A stretch of DNA of 64,000 bases from assembly GCF_035917995.1 (NCBI RefSeq), contig NZ_CP109131.1, positions 5,828,001-5,892,000 of the forward strand. Reading direction: 5' to 3'. This document shows positions 25,484-34,597 of this stretch, in pieces (position 1 is the first letter of the stretch; the number at the start of each line of letters is the position of its first letter). The notes under the pieces are model-generated. The model saw only the letters and a list, made by a program, of their open reading frames with translations, was not told the origin of the DNA and did no database searches. A program made the translations under genes and the position numbers. The DNA comes from Streptosporangium sp. NBC_01755. Lineage in GTDB: Bacteria > Actinomycetota > Actinomycetes > Streptosporangiales > Streptosporangiaceae.

Positions 25484-26827
25484 ATGTCCGGACGAGTGCC
25501 CCCGCAACCCGGCGGAGTTTTCGTTCATCCTTTGAGTTACGTCCGCGCCGAACGCGGATGGACCTACCAGGACCTGGTGACCATAATCGCCAGGCGAGTC
25601 GGCAATATGGCGCGAAGAAGAGAGAAGGCGTGGCGCTGGGAGCATTGGGGCACTATGCCCGATCGTGATACGCAACTCGCGCTGGCAGCCGAGCTCGGTG
25701 TCAGCGAGGAGCTGCTCATCACGCATCCCTGGCCAGAGTGGTTGCCGGTCGGCGACCCCATCGGCGTCGACTTCTCCTGGGACCAGGCGGGCAGCATGCT
25801 CGCTCTCAACCAAGCACTGGAGAAGGCGATGATGGACCGACGCGGCTTCATGCAACTGACCGGAATGAGCCTGACGGCGTTCGCGACCGACTGGCTCAAC
25901 GTCGAACCGACCCAGCTCATGTCCGTGCTGCGCGGTGGCCGGATCACCGAAGAGTTCGTGGCCCAGATCGAGGCGGGCCTGCCCCGCCTGCGCCTGCTGG
26001 GAGACAACTACGGCGGCCAACGAGCCCGCAAGCTCCTCGACGCCGAGCTCGGCATGGTCGTCGAGGTGCTGGAGAAGTCCTCCTACACCCCGGCTATTGC
26101 CCAGCGCCTTCACGGACTGGCCGCAGAACTCGGACGCCTGGCCGGTTTCGCCTCCTTCGACGCGGGCCTGCATTCCGCGGCTCAGCGCTACTGGGTCGCA
26201 GCCGTCCACTCCGCGCACGCGGCCGGCGACCGCGCCACGGGCGCGAACATCCTCAAGTCGATGGCCCTGCAGTGCTACGACTTCGGTAAGTTTGCCGATT
26301 TCCTAGCCATCGCCCGAACCGCTTACGAGAGCGCCGGGGACGTCACACCGCGAACCGCCAGCATGCTGGCCGTACGTCTGGCCTCGGCTTACGCGACCGT
26401 GGGCGACACGACTGAATCCCATCGCCTCATAGGAATCGCCGACACCCAGTTCGGTCGCGGTACGCGCGACGACGACCCCTCATGGGTGGGGTGGTTCGAC
26501 GAAGGAGCTTTCCACGACAATGTCGGCGCGTGTTATCTCCATCTGGGTAATCTGCGGCGTGCGGAGTCGTACTTGGACAAGGCACAGGAAGGTTTCTCCC
26601 CGAACAGACGCAGAGACTATGCCACCTACCTGATCAGGCGTGCCCATGTCCAGAACGACCTCGGCAACGCCGACCAGGCCGGTGACCTACTCCACCAGGC
26701 GGTTCCACTGATCGAGCAGGCCCCCTCCCAACGCAACATCGGCAAACTGCTCGCTGTTCGCGATCGCCTCCCCAACGACACCCGCCGAAGCGACCTCGAC
26801 CAACGGCTGTCCACTCTGACAGTGTGA
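25484..26827 (+). CDS. Helix-turn-helix regulator with TPR-like repeats (paired with the copy 2 ATPase)
   Basis: A 447-residue regulator. The DNA-binding head is VHPLSYVRAERGWTYQDLV and KAWRWEHWGTMPDRDTQLA; a segment DRRGFMQLTGMSL then leads to helical repeats (GLHSAAQRYWVAAVHSAHAA, HLGNLRRAESYLDKAQEG). ATG 25484 has GGAGG 8 nt upstream; an in-frame ATG at 25478 sits too close to the site. It is divergent from the copy 2 ATPase gene. The body resembles the regulator at 15556 in plan but not in detailed sequence. Confidence 0.8.
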   Translation: MSGRVPPQPGGVFVHPLSYVRAERGWTYQDLVTIIARRVGNMARRREKAWRWEHWGTMPDRDTQLALAAELGVSEELLITHPWPEWLPVGDPIGVDFSWDQAGSMLALNQALEKAMMDRRGFMQLTGMSLTAFATDWLNVEPTQLMSVLRGGRITEEFVAQIEAGLPRLRLLGDNYGGQRARKLLDAELGMVVEVLEKSSYTPAIAQRLHGLAAELGRLAGFASFDAGLHSAAQRYWVAAVHSAHAAGDRATGANILKSMALQCYDFGKFADFLAIARTAYESAGDVTPRTASMLAVRLASAYATVGDTTESHRLIGIADTQFGRGTRDDDPSWVGWFDEGAFHDNVGACYLHLGNLRRAESYLDKAQEGFSPNRRRDYATYLIRRAHVQNDLGNADQAGDLLHQAVPLIEQAPSQRNIGKLLAVRDRLPNDTRRSDLDQRLSTLTV

Positions 26828-26886
26828 CCGTTCCCGAACTCCGGCACGTCGCCGTCGTCACTGAAGCCAACTGCGGCCCAGGTCGG

Positions 26887-27900
26887 TCACAGGAGGTCGC
26901 GTACGTGCCGGATGAAAGTGTGCCACTCGCCTGGTCGCGTGCTCTTGTACCCGCTGTGCTTCAAGGTCAGCTCCAGGGTTTTTCTGAGCGGGCGAGGCGA
27001 CTGCATGATGGCTTCGTTCCGCTCCGCGAGTCTGAACATCTCCTGCTCCGTGGGGAGCCGGTTGCTCTTCTGGCCGTTGCACCCCGCGTGCGTGGGAGCC
27101 AGGTTCCAGATCGCGTCCAGGTCGGGTGCCGTCCCCTTGCCGCCGGAGGGAAGGAGCCTCCTGAACGAGAGGGGAAACACGTGGTCGACGGCGATGCTGT
27201 CGATGCCCAGCGTGATGGGGTCCGTGCAGATCAGGCAGAGGCCGCGCTGGAAGCCGATGACCGCCTCCGTAACGCCGGCGACCGATCGGCGTCGCTGCCG
27301 GTCGGTGATCTGCAGGGTGGTCATGTCCACGACAACACCCTCACGGATCAGGCTCTGGCCGATCCCGATGGCGAAGGACGTCTCCACGATGCTCCAGCGG
27401 GCTGACAGTTCACCTCGCAGGCTCGTGGCCTGCTCCGACTGGGCGATGTCGCGGAGTTCCCTGCTCAGCCGGACGACCTGTTCGCGGGAGTGGCCGGTCA
27501 CCTCGTAGAAGCGGTGCGGCACCTCCGCTCCTTCGCCGCGCAGGTTGTGGAACTTCCGCATCACCATCCTGGGCATGGAGTCGATAGCCGCCGCCAGTAG
27601 TTCTTCGGTGGGGCTTCCGAGCCTGAGTGACTCCGCGGCCTCTCGCTCGGCTACCGAGAGGAAATCCTTCTCTCCCCGTTCGCCCTTCTGGGATACCTGC
27701 GGTGCCTGGCCGAGATGCCGTACCAGCCCCATCGCGTACGGCACCGCCAGGTCTCGGAGCAGGATCTCCGAGCGGCCTTCGGCGGCGGCGTCCAGGAGCG
27801 CGGCGCCGAGGGCGAACTTGTAGGTGCGGGTGTTCGCCCCTACCAGTACGGCCATGCGCCACGAGGAGCGTGGGCTCTGTTCCCAATGAGAGAAATCCAT
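26887..27900 (-). CDS. HNH endonuclease domain protein
   Basis: A 337-residue protein. The N-terminal 200 residues are helical and unrecognised (ANTRTYKFALGAALLDAAAE, RFYEVTGHSREQVVRLSRE). The C-terminal HNH domain is clear: CLICTDPI, IAVDHVFPLSFRRLLPSGG and DAIWNLAPTHAGCNGQKSNR, with the DH pair and the zinc-type Cys. This type occurs in restriction and defence loci. The gene is divergent from the pyrophosphohydrolase gene at 28040, with a 139-nt shared promoter region. Confidence 0.85.
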   Translation of the reverse strand: MDFSHWEQSPRSSWRMAVLVGANTRTYKFALGAALLDAAAEGRSEILLRDLAVPYAMGLVRHLGQAPQVSQKGERGEKDFLSVAEREAAESLRLGSPTEELLAAAIDSMPRMVMRKFHNLRGEGAEVPHRFYEVTGHSREQVVRLSRELRDIAQSEQATSLRGELSARWSIVETSFAIGIGQSLIREGVVVDMTTLQITDRQRRRSVAGVTEAVIGFQRGLCLICTDPITLGIDSIAVDHVFPLSFRRLLPSGGKGTAPDLDAIWNLAPTHAGCNGQKSNRLPTEQEMFRLAERNEAIMQSPRPLRKTLELTLKHSGYKSTRPGEWHTFIRHVRDLL

Positions 27901-28039
27901 AGGCCGTCACCCTGGGTGTGTATTTGCCGAAATACACACCATTTTCACTGCTCGTGCCGGGGAACGCGCACGACGGAGGAGCCCGGTAGTCTCTGGGTTT
28001 TCCGAAGGAAGCCGTACGTGCGCGAAGGAGTGCTCTGAG

Positions 28040-28339
28040 ATGGGGAAACTCGTGCGGGACAGGATTCCGGAGATCATTCGGGAGCAGGGCAGGGAGCCGG
28101 TGGTGACCGTCCTCGGGGAGGCGGACTACCGCGAGGCTCTGCTGGAGAAGCTGTTCGAGGAGTCGACGGAGCTGCGCGAGGCCGCGGTGACCGAGGTGGC
28201 GGAGGAGATCGCCGACGTGCTCGAAGTGCTGCGGGCCATCGCCAAGGTCCACGGGCATGAGTGGATGGACATCGAGAAGGTCGCGGAGGCCAAACGAGCA
28301 GGGCGGGGGGCGTTCCTCGAACGGCTCTACCTCGACTGA
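28040..28339 (+). CDS. MazG/HisE-like nucleoside triphosphate pyrophosphohydrolase
   Basis: A 99-residue all-alpha pyrophosphohydrolase. It starts GKLVRDRIPEIIREQGREP and has FEESTELREAAVTEVAEEIA and DVLEVLRAIA, giving the E-x-x-E and E-x-x-D metal ligands of this superfamily. It matches the stand-alone family related to phosphoribosyl-ATP pyrophosphohydrolase. Such enzymes clean up non-canonical nucleotides or limit dNTPs during phage growth. It sits next to an HNH gene. Confidence 0.85.
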   Translation: MGKLVRDRIPEIIREQGREPVVTVLGEADYREALLEKLFEESTELREAAVTEVAEEIADVLEVLRAIAKVHGHEWMDIEKVAEAKRAGRGAFLERLYLD

Positions 28340-28621
28340 GAGTGCCGCCGAGCCGGCCCTCTGGTCTCAGGAGAGACAGGCGAGGGTCAGGGCCGGGGGC
28401 GGTGGTTAGCCGTACTGGGGCTTTGGCAGGATCTGGCGGCGGCCGTCGTGTGCTTCCGGCAGTTCGGCCGACTGGGTGGCGAGCATCGTGGAGCCCCCAA
28501 CGCCTGGTGCCGAGAGCCTCGTCGGAAAGTAACGTGGCCAGCGCACAGCGCCCGGCGGGTAACCTCCCCCCGACGTAGGCCCTCCGAGCCGAGTTCAAGC
28601 GGTGGTCATCAACTGGAGTGG

Positions 28622-29251
28622 CTAGAACAGCGGCAATGTCTGCTCAGCGTCGCCCAAGGGCACACCCGCCACGTTATGCAGCCCGGCAACAGTCAATGCA
28701 TCCCCGTGGGGCAGTTCATGAATGAGCATGCCAAGAAGGAGCCCGGCGCCGACCGCGTCCCACAGGGCGCGGTGCGGTTGTCCGCCGGTCAGTTTGGTCA
28801 CCTCGTCGCTGAGTTCGTAGTAAGCGAGGAGTGCGGTCAAGGATCGCCGCTGAGTGCCTCCGTGGATGAGGCGGGCGAGTTTGAGCGTGTCGACGAGGAA
28901 GGCCGGGTGGATGTCGGGGCAGCGCAGTGACAGCAGCCGCCAGTCCACGTTGACGTTGTGGCCGACGATGGTCGTCCCGTTCAGTCGGCCGGCCAGCTCC
29001 GGTTCAATGGCATCCAGTGGTGGGGCCAGGCCAAGCACGTCGTTGGTCAGGCCGGGCGAGGACCAGGGGCGGCGTTGGATGCGCCGCCCCGGGTTCACCA
29101 TCGAGTTGTAGGCGCCTTGCATATTTGGGCGCCCATCGACCAGCGGGACGACTCCGACCTCCAAGATCGCCTCGTGCTCATGGTCCTGGCTGCCGCTGCC
29201 CTCAAGGTCGAAGGCGACCAGAGGCGCGGTGTTCCATGGCTGGTCGTGCAT
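28622..29251 (-). CDS. DEDDh 3'-5' exonuclease
   Basis: A 209-residue exonuclease of the DnaQ type. The three motifs are visible: AFDLEGSG (Asp and Glu), VGHNVNVDWRLLSL (Asp) and HRALWDAVGAGLLLGML (His and Asp). It removes nucleotides from 3' ends of DNA or RNA with metal ions. ATG 29251 has GCAGGAG 10 nt upstream; a TTG at 29272 overlaps the stop of a tiny upstream frame and is an alternative. The 280 nt between this gene's end and the pyrophosphohydrolase hold no gene that I can support. Confidence 0.85.
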   Translation of the reverse strand: MHDQPWNTAPLVAFDLEGSGSQDHEHEAILEVGVVPLVDGRPNMQGAYNSMVNPGRRIQRRPWSSPGLTNDVLGLAPPLDAIEPELAGRLNGTTIVGHNVNVDWRLLSLRCPDIHPAFLVDTLKLARLIHGGTQRRSLTALLAYYELSDEVTKLTGGQPHRALWDAVGAGLLLGMLIHELPHGDALTVAGLHNVAGVPLGDAEQTLPLF

Positions 29252-29268
29252 GGTGTGGCTCTCCTGCG

Positions 29269-29376
29269 TCAATCGTCTTCGTGACGGGCTGCGGCGGTGA
29301 GCCGGTCCCGCGCCTGGTTAAGTTGCGCCTGCTCCTCGGGGCTTAACTCGTAGCCTTGCAGAGCGCGGCCTCGCAC
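29269..29376 (-). CDS. Small ORF of 35 codons coupled to the exonuclease gene
   Basis: After an in-frame stop, a GTG at 29376 opens a 35-residue frame containing ALQGYELSPEEQAQLNQARD and ending RHEDD. The amphipathic, charged composition and good codon use suggest real coding. Its TGA overlaps a TTG start of the exonuclease frame. It may be a short regulatory or partner peptide; the ribosome site (AGGTCC) is moderate. Confidence 0.35.
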   Translation of the reverse strand: MRGRALQGYELSPEEQAQLNQARDRLTAAARHEDD

Positions 29377-29467
29377 CGCTGGACCTGAGCCTCACCGACG
29401 GGTGGCCACGGTTCTCGGTCGCTCCGGACGGCTGCGGCGGGCCATGAAGCGGAGAGCCAGGTACGTT

Positions 29468-30790
29468 TCACCCGGGTGGTGTCTCGCGTGTCCACCGGGG
29501 TGGCTCTCGCCTGGCGGCTTCGATCGCCGCGCGGGTGGGACGTCCGACCGACTCGGGGACCCGGTCGAGGGGGATGCCGAGTGCCTCAGCCCAGAGGTCG
29601 CGCCAGGAGAGCCGCCGGGCGGCTTTCCGCTCGGCGCGGTGACGGCGACGGTCGACCTCCGCCCGGGCCGCGGACTCGTCCCGCAGCCACGGCGGGGTTT
29701 TCCGGAGCAGCCCCGCGACGTGGTCGGCGGCCCAACGGCCGCTTGCCGGACGGAGCCGCCGGATCACGTCGGCGGGTATGCCGAACATCTCGGCCACAGA
29801 CTCGTCGGACAGCCGGGAGGCCACTCGGGCGGCCTGGTCGACGGCGGCTCGCTCGGCTCGGTGCCGCTGGGAGACTTCTTCGGCGGCACGCCGTTCCTCC
29901 GTGTGGACGGCTCGTTGCAACTCCACCTCCGCCCGCGCCCGCAGTAGCCAGGGAGGAGATGAGGAGACTGCCTCGCGGAGGAGGGGAGCCAGTAGGTGGC
30001 CGCCGAACTGGGGCAGCTCGGCTGGGACCATCTCAATGGGCACACCCAGCTCCCGTTCCGCGTCCCGTGGCGAGACCAGGAGACGCATGAGCTCCACTGA
30101 TCTCGGGGTGAGTTCGGCGAGCATCGCCTCCAGTTCGGTACGAGAGAGGCGGGCATCGCGCAGGATCTCGGTGAGCGGTGGGACACGGGGGGCCGCCATG
30201 CGCTGAAGGGGTCTGAGAGGCCCCGGCCAGACGCCGGCGGCGGCCATCAGCGCAGCGGTCCACAGGAGGACCCGCACGCAGTCCGCGTCGAGGGCGGGCT
30301 TGATCGTCTCTATCTCCGCGCGGGCCACGACGGCGCGTGCGAGGTTCAGCTTGCGGGTCTGAACGGCCTTCCTGGCGGCCTCGGAGCGGGAGACCGCCCG
30401 CGCAGCGGCGCGTAGCTCGGCGTCCGCGCGGACGTGGTCGGCCAGAGCGTCCACGTCAGCGGCACGGTAGTAGCGGACGGTGAGGGTCCGGCCGTACTTC
30501 CGGATCTCCTCGGTGGCCACGGGTGCCAGACCGGCGGCGGCGGTGATCCGTTTGAAGCGGTCGGCAGAGACGCCGAGCCTGGCCGACGCCTCGGTAATGG
30601 TGCAGCGGCGCTCCGCGGCGAGTAGTCGCCGGAAGTGCTCGATGTCGGCTTCGGCCGCCCTGACGGAGACGGGATCGAAGGTCCGGTCGGGAAGGCGCCG
30701 GAGCAGGCCGGTCGTGGCCGCGAGCTCGATCTCCCAGACGCTGAGCCCGAGCGACTGCCGGACCGCGTTCCTGCCCAGGCCCCGTGCCAT
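29468..30790 (-). CDS. Uncharacterised helix-turn-helix-like protein
   Basis: A 440-residue basic protein that I do not recognise. The N-terminus suggests DNA binding: ARGLGRNAVRQSLGLSVWEI, then TITEASARLGVSADRFKRIT. The rest is Arg/Ala-rich helices with two similar segments (SSSPPWLLRARAEVELQRAV and KTPPWLRDESAARAEVDRRR), each a PPWL motif followed by a charged helix. ATG 30790 has GGAGG 6 nt upstream; a longer frame reaches 30832. It lies upstream of the small ORF and exonuclease gene on the same strand. Confidence 0.65.
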   Translation of the reverse strand: MARGLGRNAVRQSLGLSVWEIELAATTGLLRRLPDRTFDPVSVRAAEADIEHFRRLLAAERRCTITEASARLGVSADRFKRITAAAGLAPVATEEIRKYGRTLTVRYYRAADVDALADHVRADAELRAAARAVSRSEAARKAVQTRKLNLARAVVARAEIETIKPALDADCVRVLLWTAALMAAAGVWPGPLRPLQRMAAPRVPPLTEILRDARLSRTELEAMLAELTPRSVELMRLLVSPRDAERELGVPIEMVPAELPQFGGHLLAPLLREAVSSSPPWLLRARAEVELQRAVHTEERRAAEEVSQRHRAERAAVDQAARVASRLSDESVAEMFGIPADVIRRLRPASGRWAADHVAGLLRKTPPWLRDESAARAEVDRRRHRAERKAARRLSWRDLWAEALGIPLDRVPESVGRPTRAAIEAARREPPRWTRETPPG

Positions 30791-30838
30791 GGCCCACCTC
30801 CCGTGTCGGACGCCAGTGTGCCGGGCCGCCACGACATT

Positions 30839-31126
30839 TCAGTGAGTCGTTGTCTCGCGGCGGAAAGTAACCGAGATGCCGTCGTGGGTGTCGCAGACGT
30901 CATCACCCAGTGGATCGCCGTTACCGGTGACGGCGGCTTCACACTGTGCGCTGCGCCGTAGGGCGCAGGTGCGCGGGGTGATGGCAGCCGGGTGCCCACA
31001 GCCGGTGGCGCATGGCCACTCGCTCGTCAGGGACCGGCCTGCACCTCCGACGTGGGGGAAAGCTGAGTCGGCCGCTGAAAAACCGGTCGCTGTGCGGGGT
31101 GGGCTGCTTCTACGCTCAACAACCAT
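30839..31126 (-). CDS. Possible small Cys/His-containing protein
   Basis: The minus strand encodes WPCATGCGHPAAITPRTCAL, then SAQCEAAVTGNGDPLGDDV and CDTHDGISVTFRRE, with GC-rich third positions over the last 60 codons. The spaced Cys and His residues could bind zinc. The start is unclear: ATG 31126 shares its bases with the divergent acetyltransferase start, and inner starts are weak. It fills most of the 334-nt gap between two genes. Low confidence that it is translated as drawn. Confidence 0.35.
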   Translation of the reverse strand: MVVERRSSPPRTATGFSAADSAFPHVGGAGRSLTSEWPCATGCGHPAAITPRTCALRRSAQCEAAVTGNGDPLGDDVCDTHDGISVTFRRETTTH

Positions 31127-32099
31127 GACCTTCGAGTGGGCTCCGCTGGGCAAGGGCGACGTCGGGGCGTGGGCGGAGTTGCTGGTGGCGATCGATGCGG
31201 TCGATCAGGTCGGGGGGAGAGCCGACGCGGACGACCTCGCCGAGGATCTCGCCAACCCGTTGCTCGATCCCGTCGAGGGCACGCTGGGGGCGTGGGAGTC
31301 CGGCCGGCTGGTCGGGTACGGGGTGACCATGGCTCGGGCCGCGGCCGACCCGGTTCATCGGGTGAGCCTGTGGGGCGGGGTCCATCCGGAGTACCGGCGC
31401 CGGGGGCTGGGGGGTCACCTGCTGGAGTGGGCGATCGGCAACACCCCGGTGCTGCACGAGCGCCGTTTTCCCGGGCAGCCGCTGGAACTCCATGTCGAGG
31501 TGGACACCCGCAACGAGGGCCTGCGGGCGCTGGTCGCCGGGGCCGGGATGGAGCCGGCCCGGTGGTTCTACGGGATGACCCTCGACCTGGGCGCCGAGTT
31601 GCCGGAGGTCTCACCGCCGGAGGGGCTCCAGATCATCACCTATCGGGACGAGCTGGAGGATGCCGTCCGGGAGGTGCGCAACCGCTCGTTCGTCGACCAC
31701 TGGGGGAGTGTCCGGCACACCGCGGAGTCCTGGCGGAACACCATCGTCGGGGTGAAGGTGTTCCGGCCGGAGGGGTCCTTCGTCGCGCTGGACGCGTCGG
31801 GGGAGAGCGTGGGCATTCTGCTCACCCACTGTTTCGAAGCCGACACCGAGGCGACCGGGGTCCGCGAGGCGTGGATCCAGATCATCGGTACCCTGCGCGA
31901 GTGGCGGGGGCGTGGGGTGGCGAGCGCGCTGCTCGCGCACGCGCTGGGCGAGTTCCGCGCGCAGGGGTACGACAAGGCCGGGCTGGGGGTGGACGCGGAC
32001 AACCCGACCGGGGCCCTCGGCATCTACACCCGCGCCGGGTTCGAGATCGCGCACCGCACGGTCGACTACGGGCTCCCGCTGGTCCCGGCGGTGACGTGA
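31125..32099 (+). CDS. Tandem-domain GNAT acetyltransferase
   Basis: A 324-residue protein with two acetyltransferase folds. The first has VSLWGGVHPEYRRRGLGGHL (acetyl-CoA loop R-x-x-G-x-G), the second has EAWIQIIGTLREWRGRGVAS and GVDADNPTGALGIYTRAGFE. Such double GNATs resemble mycothiol synthase and drug acetyltransferases; the substrate is unknown. I saw no ribosome site before ATG 31125, but TACGCT lies 8 nt upstream, so it may be a leaderless message. Confidence 0.85.
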   Translation: MTFEWAPLGKGDVGAWAELLVAIDAVDQVGGRADADDLAEDLANPLLDPVEGTLGAWESGRLVGYGVTMARAAADPVHRVSLWGGVHPEYRRRGLGGHLLEWAIGNTPVLHERRFPGQPLELHVEVDTRNEGLRALVAGAGMEPARWFYGMTLDLGAELPEVSPPEGLQIITYRDELEDAVREVRNRSFVDHWGSVRHTAESWRNTIVGVKVFRPEGSFVALDASGESVGILLTHCFEADTEATGVREAWIQIIGTLREWRGRGVASALLAHALGEFRAQGYDKAGLGVDADNPTGALGIYTRAGFEIAHRTVDYGLPLVPAVT

Positions 32100-32159
32100 C
32101 AACCGGGGTCTCGGTGACGTGACAACCGGGGTCTCGGTGACGTGACAACCGGGGTCTCA
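32091..32159. repeat. 23-bp tandem repeat, three copies
   Basis: Units at 32091-32113, 32114-32136 and 32137-32159 are the same except for the last base. The repeat begins inside the acetyltransferase gene's last codons, contains its stop, and ends over the stop of the convergent 694-residue gene. Each unit contains GTGACGTGAC, so it carries a stop codon in more than one frame. Confidence 0.9.
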
Positions 32160-34241
32160 GTGCTTGCGTTTCCTGCCGCGGCCACTGGGGCGGCCACGCG
32201 CGCCGGGTGCGGGGCTTGGCACGAGGCGGAGCCGGCCGCTCCGGGCCAGCATCGGCTCGTACACCAGCGCGCGCAGCTCCTCCAGGGCCGCTCGCGCGGG
32301 ATGCCCCGAATCCAGCACCTCCGCGATGAGTTCGGTCGCGTCCCTGCCGGCCGACTCGCGGAGCTGCCCCATGACGGCCTCGGGGCCGCCCAGCTCCAGC
32401 AGGAGGATCAACCCCTCGGCGAGTAGCAGTGAGTGCTCGTCGGTGCTGAGATCCTCGGGGTGTAGCTTTCCCGCCTCCAGGAGGGCGGTCAGGACGACGG
32501 GCCCCAGCACCGGATCATGTCGGAGCCTCGCCTGCATCGACCGGCCGTCGGGGAGCGTCTCCACCAGGGTGGAGAGCATGGCGGAGGCGCGGGTACGGAA
32601 GGGGCAGGCGCGTATGGCGTCCAGAAGCGGCTCGACGTCACCTCCGTGCGCCGCCAGCCAGCCTTCAAGCTCGGCCGCCGCCGTCTCCTGGGTGTAGTGC
32701 TGGGCGAGCACCCCCAGCAGTTCGCCTGCCGTGGCGTCCGCCAGCTCCCCGAGCAGCGGGGCGTCCCGCCCGTCGGCGAGCAGCCGCTCCCGTACGGCTC
32801 GGGTGCCCAGGGGTGTCAGCCGCACCAGCGGGCCGGGCTCCGCCAGGCGTGGCAGGAGCCGGGCGCGTGCCTCGGGCGGCAACGGCAGATCGTCCTCGGT
32901 GAGTTCGGTGAGTTCGGTGAGTTCGGTGAGCTCGGCGAACTCGGCGAACTCGGCGAGAACGCCGGGACGCAGGTCGCTGGAGTACAGCTCGTCGGGCACG
33001 CCGTGGCTCGGCTCGACGGCACCGAGGCCGGCAAGGACGTCGAACACCGCGAGCAGATCCCTCTCGACCCCACGACGCCAGAGGTCCTGACGGAAGTCGT
33101 CCTCCTCGGAGTCGAGCAGGAAGTACTCCTGGCAGGCCAGCCATACGGTCTCCTGCAGCCGGGCCACGGGCATCGGGATCGGCATGCCGTACATCGTGTT
33201 CAGCACGTCGGGCAGCAGCAGGTCGAACGCCGTGACGAGCATCGAGGAGCCGGACCACCCGAAGATGGGCGTGCAGATCGCGGGGCCCAGCTCGAAGACC
33301 GCCTCGAACGCGCGCCGCCACAGCGCCTCCGGGTCACGCAGGACGGGGGCGGCCTTGGCCACCGAGACCAGGCGGCCCTTGCGCACTCGCACCAGGCCGG
33401 TCTTCTTCGCCCACGCCAGCAGGAGGCTCACCCGGGGCATCTCGGCGGAGCTGCGTACCCGCAGATCCTGCTCCCCGGTGCCCAGCAGCGCTGCCAGCTC
33501 GCGGGCGTCGGCCAGCCGCAGGTTTCCGGTCTTGGTGAGGGGCTGCCCGCCCGCCCCCACCCAGCCGGTCAGGGCGGCCAGCTGTCGTACGACCTCGCTC
33601 CGGGCGGCCTCGGCGGCGAGTTCGGCGGCGGACGGGAGGGCGACGGGATTCTGGGGGAAGGCCCGCTCGTCGTGGGGTCCGGCGCCGGTGAACTCGGCCT
33701 CGAGAAGTTTGTCGAGCACGTCGGCGTCGACCTGTATCCGGCCCGCGTTGACATCGCGCTGGAATCCGGCCAGGGCCCTTTCACTGTCGAGGACGATGCC
33801 GTTGTCGAGGGCGGTCTGCGCCCAGAACTTCCCGATGCCCTGCCGGGTCGGGTCGGCCAGCGCCGCCGGATATTCCGCCGAGGCCTCGGCCACGGCCGCC
33901 TCCAGCTCCGCCGGGGAGGCGCCCCGAGGGTCGCGCAGGCCGGACGCGGCGAGGTAGCGCAGGAGCGTCAGCAGGCTTTCCGGCGCGGTGGCGAGGACAT
34001 CCCGCTCGGCCATCAGGTGCCGGGGAATCCATTCCAGCAGGAAACGCCGCACCTGTCGCGCGTTCCAGCAGGCCAGCCGCCCGTCGCGGCTGCGGTGCCG
34101 CGCGTCCAGGGCCGCCATCAGCATCGCCTCGTCGGCCCGCAGGCCGTGCTCATCCGCCCAGGCGAGGCAGCGGCGGACCAGCAGGTCCTTCGCCGACTCG
34201 AACTCCTCGGCCTCATCCGGATCGAAATGCGTCCGCACCAT
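32157..34241 (-). CDS. Uncharacterised 694-residue protein
   Basis: A large cytosolic protein with no family that I can name. It is rich in Leu, Ala and Glu and largely helical (LLVRRCLAWADEHGLRADE, AWAKKTGLVRVRKGRLVSVA). A winged-helix-like segment at about 260-305 may bind nucleic acid, and the C-terminus is strongly basic (GRPSGRGRKRKH). In the middle is an in-frame 9-bp repeat giving ELTELTELTELTE. The gene stands alone, tail-to-tail with the acetyltransferase. It could be a chromosomal conserved gene near the cluster border. Confidence 0.65.
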   Translation of the reverse strand: MVRTHFDPDEAEEFESAKDLLVRRCLAWADEHGLRADEAMLMAALDARHRSRDGRLACWNARQVRRFLLEWIPRHLMAERDVLATAPESLLTLLRYLAASGLRDPRGASPAELEAAVAEASAEYPAALADPTRQGIGKFWAQTALDNGIVLDSERALAGFQRDVNAGRIQVDADVLDKLLEAEFTGAGPHDERAFPQNPVALPSAAELAAEAARSEVVRQLAALTGWVGAGGQPLTKTGNLRLADARELAALLGTGEQDLRVRSSAEMPRVSLLLAWAKKTGLVRVRKGRLVSVAKAAPVLRDPEALWRRAFEAVFELGPAICTPIFGWSGSSMLVTAFDLLLPDVLNTMYGMPIPMPVARLQETVWLACQEYFLLDSEEDDFRQDLWRRGVERDLLAVFDVLAGLGAVEPSHGVPDELYSSDLRPGVLAEFAEFAELTELTELTELTEDDLPLPPEARARLLPRLAEPGPLVRLTPLGTRAVRERLLADGRDAPLLGELADATAGELLGVLAQHYTQETAAAELEGWLAAHGGDVEPLLDAIRACPFRTRASAMLSTLVETLPDGRSMQARLRHDPVLGPVVLTALLEAGKLHPEDLSTDEHSLLLAEGLILLLELGGPEAVMGQLRESAGRDATELIAEVLDSGHPARAALEELRALVYEPMLARSGRLRLVPSPAPGARGRPSGRGRKRKH
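32899..32952. repeat. In-frame 9-bp tandem repeat in the 694-residue gene
   Basis: Six units of 9 bp (GTGAGTTCG and close variants), read on the minus strand as EFAEFAELTELTELTELTE. The repeat inserts an acidic amphipathic segment without breaking the frame. Confidence 0.9.
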
Positions 34242-34597
34242 GAACCCCCGTACTCATGTTGCCGTGACCAGGTCGAGTCGCTCGTTCTCGACCGCTCTCG
34301 CTGTCCGTGTCATGTCCCGGACGTTCCTTTCCGCCGGGACGGTGTGTGCGGGTCGGTGGCCAGGCCGGCCAGGAGGTCGTTGAGGACACGTTCCCTTCGG
34401 CACGCACGGACCTATCGTGCCATCACCGCTGACAGCGCGGGATCCAACGGAGCCGGTACGGGCGGCCGGTAGGGGAACCGCTGAGGCAGTCGTCCCGTTT
34501 TCTCCAGCGCTTCCGTCGTCTCCCGGAAGTGAGGAGTTCGGCCGCACTGTCCACGGGCGATCTGCTGAACGTCCCCACGCTCGTGATGGGGAGGATG
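34242..34597. other. Intergenic region between the 694-residue gene and the O-methyltransferase
   Basis: About 356 bp without a gene that I can support. It should hold the promoter of the leftward 694-residue gene. The long open frames on both strands are GC-driven and lack ribosome sites. It marks the probable left border of the biosynthetic gene cluster. Confidence 0.4.

Noticed and set aside
32517..34472. Plus-strand frame opposite the 694-residue gene
   Set aside because: No ribosome site or recognisable motif, and it runs past the sense gene's start.
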